From Labrys sp. WJW (GTDB taxonomy: Bacteria; Pseudomonadota; Alphaproteobacteria; Rhizobiales; Labraceae), in NCBI RefSeq assembly GCF_001676615.1, contig NZ_LYXZ01000040.1, positions 147,304 through 211,303 on the forward strand: a stretch of DNA of 64,000 nt. Direction: 5' to 3'. Position numbers and translations under genes: made by a program. The notes below the pieces were generated by a model. The model saw only the letters and a list, made by a program, of their open reading frames with translations, did not search any database and was not told where the DNA came from. Below are positions 60,960 to 64,000 of the stretch, in pieces. The stretch's first letter is position 1, and every line of letters starts with the position of its first letter.

Positions 60960-61868
60960 TCAGGTCACCGGGTCTTCGCGCCTGTAAGGCTCGAGGGCGT
61001 TGAGGCCCAGGAGTTCCGTCAGCCTGGCACCGTCGCTGACGCGCCGGAACCAGCCGGGCGCCATCCAGGGCGCGTCGCCGTCGATATTGGGGGCACCGCG
61101 CCCAGTTGCGATATCCTCGATCCAGAGCGTTCGCGTCTCCAGCGAGATGCGCGTGAAATCGGTGCTGTTGGGCACGCCGGCATGCGCATGCGCACTGGAA
61201 AAGGCGATCACCTCCCCCGGCTCGACCACCACTGGCTCGACTCTCCCGACATCCACGGCGCCGCTCAGATGCGGGATGGCATCGTCGGCATCGACGGCAT
61301 GGCGACCTGCGACCTTGGCACGGGCCAGCACGGCCTCCAGATCGAAGGAAGCGCTGGTATTGGGCACCGCCCTGGTCCACAGATCCGGATAGATCGCGAA
61401 AGTGCGCCCGGCCGTGATCGGATAGATCGGCGCCCACCAATTGGTCTGCGCGTAGAGGTTGGAGCCCCAGGTGTCGCGGTGAAAGGCGATCGTGGCGGTG
61501 CTGCGCGCCCGCGGCAGGTTCGCTGCAGGCGGCTGGTGGGGCTGGAAGCGAAGATGCAGCCGGTCACGCGCGAGTTTTTCCGGATCGAGGCCGAGCGCTG
61601 CGAAAATTTCGCTCCACAGGCGCTTGACCTCGGCGGATTGGACGAATGCCTTCTGCAGCCTGGAAAATTCCTCGACCTGCCGGTCATGGTCGAGATGGCG
61701 ATGAATCTCGGGCGGCTGGTGGGGATGGAAAGCGTCTTCCAGCAGGCCTCGGGTGAAGGCTACCAATGCCTGCATCGGCGAGAGTCCGCTAAAGCAGGCA
61801 ATCTCGCCGGCATAGATCCGGTCATGGAAACCGCGCGGCGACACCGGAACGGCGAAGGACGAATACAT
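60960..61868 (-). CDS. Putative Fe(II)/2-oxoglutarate dioxygenase-like protein
   Basis: A 302-residue cytosolic protein. The H-x-D iron motif appears as FHRDTWGSN (His130, Asp132), and the distal ligands as FSSAHAHAGVPNSTDFTR with His227/His229 and a likely 2-oxoglutarate-binding Arg240. The spacing fits phytanoyl-CoA-dioxygenase-like enzymes. The cysteine- and proline-free W-rich NWWAPIYPITAGRTFAIYP block lies between. I do not recognise a named subfamily. It may act on a small secondary metabolite; the neighbouring exporter is convergent, not co-transcribed. Confidence 0.65.
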   Translation of the reverse strand: MYSSFAVPVSPRGFHDRIYAGEIACFSGLSPMQALVAFTRGLLEDAFHPHQPPEIHRHLDHDRQVEEFSRLQKAFVQSAEVKRLWSEIFAALGLDPEKLARDRLHLRFQPHQPPAANLPRARSTATIAFHRDTWGSNLYAQTNWWAPIYPITAGRTFAIYPDLWTRAVPNTSASFDLEAVLARAKVAGRHAVDADDAIPHLSGAVDVGRVEPVVVEPGEVIAFSSAHAHAGVPNSTDFTRISLETRTLWIEDIATGRGAPNIDGDAPWMAPGWFRRVSDGARLTELLGLNALEPYRREDPVT

Positions 61869-61977
61869 GAGACAGGCCCCGCTGTTTCAGGTGTCGAACC
61901 CAAGGCTAAAGCGTTTTCCAGAAAAGTTGATAGACTTTTCAATTAAGAAAACGCGTCAAAACAAAGAGTTGGAGAGG

Positions 61978-62004
61978 AAGTGCGATTCGCGAGAAATCGC
62001 ACTT
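61978..62004. repeat. Perfect 10-bp stem upstream of the dioxygenase-like gene
   Basis: AAGTGCGATT and AATCGCACTT flank a 7-base loop. No T-tract follows immediately, so it is either an inefficient terminator for the DUF983 gene or an operator for the dioxygenase-like gene. Confidence 0.6.
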
Positions 62005-62098
62005 TGCTCCAGCGCAAGCAAGGCTGGGTTACGAATGCGTTTGCAACGGAAGAAGCGCCATTTTGGCCCATTGCAGCCGGCTGAGGCAATCGCGCCCG

Positions 62099-62518
62099 TC
62101 AGCTCTGTCGGGCCAGGCGCGGCTGCTCATGCGGGGCTTCGTCCTGCGGCACCAGGCGCCCCTCCTCCGCCTTGTTGATATATTGGCTCGCCACCAGCAC
62201 GCCCTTGATCGGACGCAGGATGGGAATGCAGGAGAGCAGCAGGAAGGGCAATGTGGTGACGAAATGCACCCAGAGCGGCGGCTCGAAGCTCAGTTCCATC
62301 CACATGCCGAAGCCGGTGGCCGGAAAGGCCATGGTCATCATCACGAAGAAGGCCGGGCCATCCGCCGGATCGGCAAAGGAATAATCGAGCCCGCAGGCAT
62401 TGCATTTGGGAGCGAGCGTCAGGAAGCCGTTGAAGAGCTTGCCCTGTCCGCAGCGCGGGCAGCGGCCGCGCATGCCGCAACGCCAGATCGACTGTGAGGC
62501 TGCCGATTGTTCTTCCAT
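62099..62518 (-). CDS. DUF983 family membrane protein
   Basis: A 139-residue protein with an N-terminal zinc-ribbon (CPRCGQGK and CNACGLDY, two CxxC pairs near residues 20-43) and two membrane helices (about 57-75 and 84-105). This is the DUF983 layout, found near cytochrome-oxidase genes in some alphaproteobacteria, though no such genes are seen here. AAGGAG precedes the ATG at 62518. The promoter region is shared with a divergent MocR-type regulator whose likely operators flank it. Confidence 0.88.
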   Translation of the reverse strand: MEEQSAASQSIWRCGMRGRCPRCGQGKLFNGFLTLAPKCNACGLDYSFADPADGPAFFVMMTMAFPATGFGMWMELSFEPPLWVHFVTTLPFLLLSCIPILRPIKGVLVASQYINKAEEGRLVPQDEAPHEQPRLARQS

Positions 62519-62544
62519 CGAAGGGCTCCTTCGTTCCGGCAGAA

Positions 62545-62567
62545 TGTATGGATTGAATTTCCATACA
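62545..62567. promoter_or_regulatory. Candidate MocR operator 1
   Basis: Perfect inverted repeat TGTATGGA-N7-TCCATACA in the DUF983/MocR divergent region, 27 bp upstream of the DUF983 start. Shares the TGTAT/ATACA arms with a second dyad at 62652-62675. Confidence 0.55.
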
Positions 62568-62651
62568 AATATGACTATCCTGCCGTCGAGAATCAAGAAA
62601 TCGACCTGACATCGAAGAATTTTGCGATTTTCCGGGTCGATCAACGCTCAC

Positions 62652-62675
62652 TTTGTATTATTGTAGGCATACAAA
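62652..62675. promoter_or_regulatory. Candidate MocR operator 2
   Basis: Inverted repeat TTTGTAT-N10-ATACAAA whose last base is the A of the regulator's ATG. Same TGTAT/ATACA arms as the dyad at 62545-62567. Confidence 0.55.
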
Positions 62676-64000
62676 TGCAAGACAATTCGCCTGCGGCATT
62701 CTGGCTCCCCGCCGAACTGGCCCGCGATGCGCCCAAATATCTCGCCATCGCCCAGGCGCTGTCGGCCGACATCCGCTCGGGACGCCTGGCACCGGGCGTG
62801 CAATTGCCGCCGCAGCGCCAGCTCGCCAAGGCGCTCGGCGTCGACCTCACCACGGTGACGCGGGCGTTCAACGAGGTCCGGCGCGCCGGCCTGGTGGAGG
62901 GCAACACCAAGCGGGGCACCATCGTCAGCGCCTCCCGGACCGTGCCTGCCCGCATCGTCGTCGACGAGCCCCTCCCGACCGAGGCCACGGCCCTGATCGA
63001 TCTGAGCATGAACATGCCGCCCCAGCCGGCCGAGGTCGGGCTGCGTGAGGCGATCGCCGAAGGTATCGCCGATGTCCTCGCCTCGCCCCACGTGCTGGCG
63101 CGGCTGCACTACCAGGACAATGCCGGCATTCCCGGCGACCGCGCTGCCGGCGCGCGCTTCCTGGCGCCCCGCCTCGGCGCCATCTCGCCCGAACGGCTGG
63201 TGGTGACCTCGGGCTCGCAGGCAGCCCTGTTCGCGGTAGTGTCGGCCCTGCTCGAACCGGGATCGGTGCTGGCGGCGCCCGAGGTCACCTATCCCGGCCT
63301 GCGTTCGGTGGCCGCCCGCTGCGGCGTAAGGCTGGCGGCGGTGCCCACCGATGGGGATGGTCTCCTGCCCGACGATTTCGAGGCACTCTGCCGGACGAAC
63401 CGGCCGAGAGCGCTCTATTGCGTGCCGACACTCGACAACCCGACCACCGCGACCTTGCCCGCCGAGCGGCGGCAGGCCCTGGTCGCCATCGCCCGCAAGC
63501 ACGGCGTCGCCCTCATCGAGGACGATGCCTATGGCGCGCTGCCCGAACACGCGCCGGCCCCGCTCGCAGCCCTCGCCCCCGAACGAAGCTGGCACGTCGC
63601 CACGCTGTCCAAATGCGCGACGCCCGCTCTAAGGCTGGCCTATGTCGTCACGCCGGGCCAAGCGGAGGCGCTCGAAATCACGGCCCAGACCCGGATCATC
63701 AACCTGATGGCACCCCCGTTGATGTCCGGCTTGGCGACCGCCTGGATCAAGGACGGCACCATGGCCCGCCTGACGGCCGCCATCCGGCGCGAGAACCATG
63801 CACGCCAGGCCATCGCTGCGACGGCGCTGAACGGCTTCACCTATCGCGCGGCCGCGGACGCACACCATCTCTGGCTGAGCCTGCCGCCGGCCTGGGTCGG
63901 CGCCGATCTCAGCGCCGTCGCCCGCAAGGCCGGGCTCGCCCTGGTCGGCAGCGCTGCCTTCGCCGTCGGCGCCCCGCCGCCGGCGCTGCGCATCTCGCTC
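62675..64000 (+). CDS. MocR-type GntR regulator with aminotransferase domain, 3' truncated
   Basis: Open from the ATG at 62675 to the window end (442 codons, no stop). N-terminal GntR winged helix (about 20-90; LPPQRQLAKALGVDLTTVTRAFNEVRRAGLV) fused to a fold-type-I aminotransferase domain used as a PLP sensor: VTSGSQAALFAVVSALLEPG, YCVPTLDNPTT, ALIEDDAYGAL and the PLP lysine Lys313 in TLSKCATPALRLAYV. MocR proteins (PdxR, GabR, TauR) bind paired direct or inverted sites and often regulate a divergent gene, here DUF983. Ligand unknown. Confidence 0.9.
   Translation, partial: MQDNSPAAFWLPAELARDAPKYLAIAQALSADIRSGRLAPGVQLPPQRQLAKALGVDLTTVTRAFNEVRRAGLVEGNTKRGTIVSASRTVPARIVVDEPLPTEATALIDLSMNMPPQPAEVGLREAIAEGIADVLASPHVLARLHYQDNAGIPGDRAAGARFLAPRLGAISPERLVVTSGSQAALFAVVSALLEPGSVLAAPEVTYPGLRSVAARCGVRLAAVPTDGDGLLPDDFEALCRTNRPRALYCVPTLDNPTTATLPAERRQALVAIARKHGVALIEDDAYGALPEHAPAPLAALAPERSWHVATLSKCATPALRLAYVVTPGQAEALEITAQTRIINLMAPPLMSGLATAWIKDGTMARLTAAIRRENHARQAIAATALNGFTYRAAADAHHLWLSLPPAWVGADLSAVARKAGLALVGSAAFAVGAPPPALRISL

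Noticed and set aside
1..64000. CRISPR arrays, tRNA or rRNA genes, IS elements, prophage
   Set aside because: No regularly spaced direct repeats, no cloverleaf or rRNA-like sequence, no transposase or integrase motif found on either strand.

Overview
The window is GC-rich, densely coded bacterial chromosome with no rRNA, tRNA, phage or IS genes that I can see. The gene set points to an alphaproteobacterium of the order Hyphomicrobiales (Rhizobiales): carD next to a 7Fe ferredoxin gene, lysC-ptsP-prfA-prmC in a row, rhizobial-type sugar and peptide ABC transporters, DUF4893, a short-barrel outer membrane protein of the Omp25/RopB type, and intergenic palindromes typical of that order. I cannot name the genus.

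Layout. 1-9011: cell-wall and small-molecule enzymes (lytic transglycosylase with SPOR tail, DUF4893 and DUF2167 proteins, a HAD hydrolase, soluble transhydrogenase sthA, a fold-type-IV transaminase resembling (R)-selective amine transaminases followed by two coupled small genes, the second frameshifted, then a GST and an aldose-epimerase-like protein). 9171-15235: a sugar ABC operon (substrate-binding protein, permease, unusual ATPase-permease fusion) with its ROK regulator; a shared AT-rich motif precedes both transcription units. 15602-20393: porin-like protein, saccharopine dehydrogenase-like enzyme divergent from an Lrp-type regulator, and a long OmpA-family protein with Lys/Pro repeats. 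20626-26460: lysC, ptsP, prfA, prmC. 26552-28493: carD and two tandem 7Fe ferredoxins. 28564-35864: a CocE-type hydrolase and a dipeptide-type ABC operon. 36216-37915: glnK-amtB for ammonium uptake. 38057-44738: SNase-like protein, M48 lipoprotein peptidase, amidohydrolase plus a histidine-ammonia-lyase homologue that lacks the MIO-forming triad, glyoxalase II, cupin and a TolA-C-like protein.

44761-53326 is a complete high-affinity potassium system: a KdpE-like operator, a 27-residue membrane peptide, kdpF, kdpA, kdpB, kdpC, then sensor kdpD and regulator kdpE. The kdpC-kdpD and kdpD-kdpE gaps each carry a nested perfect palindrome. 53650-55374 is argO/argP (arginine/lysine export and its LysR regulator, divergent). 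The end holds an aldo/keto reductase, an AT-richer immunity-like orphan, two catabolic or housekeeping enzymes (HAD, HNH), an MFS exporter, a 2OG-dioxygenase-like protein, a DUF983 protein and a MocR-type regulator cut by the window edge, with paired TGTAT/ATACA palindromes between the last two.

No wholly new multi-gene system is evident. The observations most worth checking are the MIO-less lyase with its amidohydrolase neighbour, the palindromes inside the kdp operon, the MocR and ROK operator candidates, the ATPase-permease fusion, the duplicated ferredoxin and the frameshifted gene behind the transaminase.
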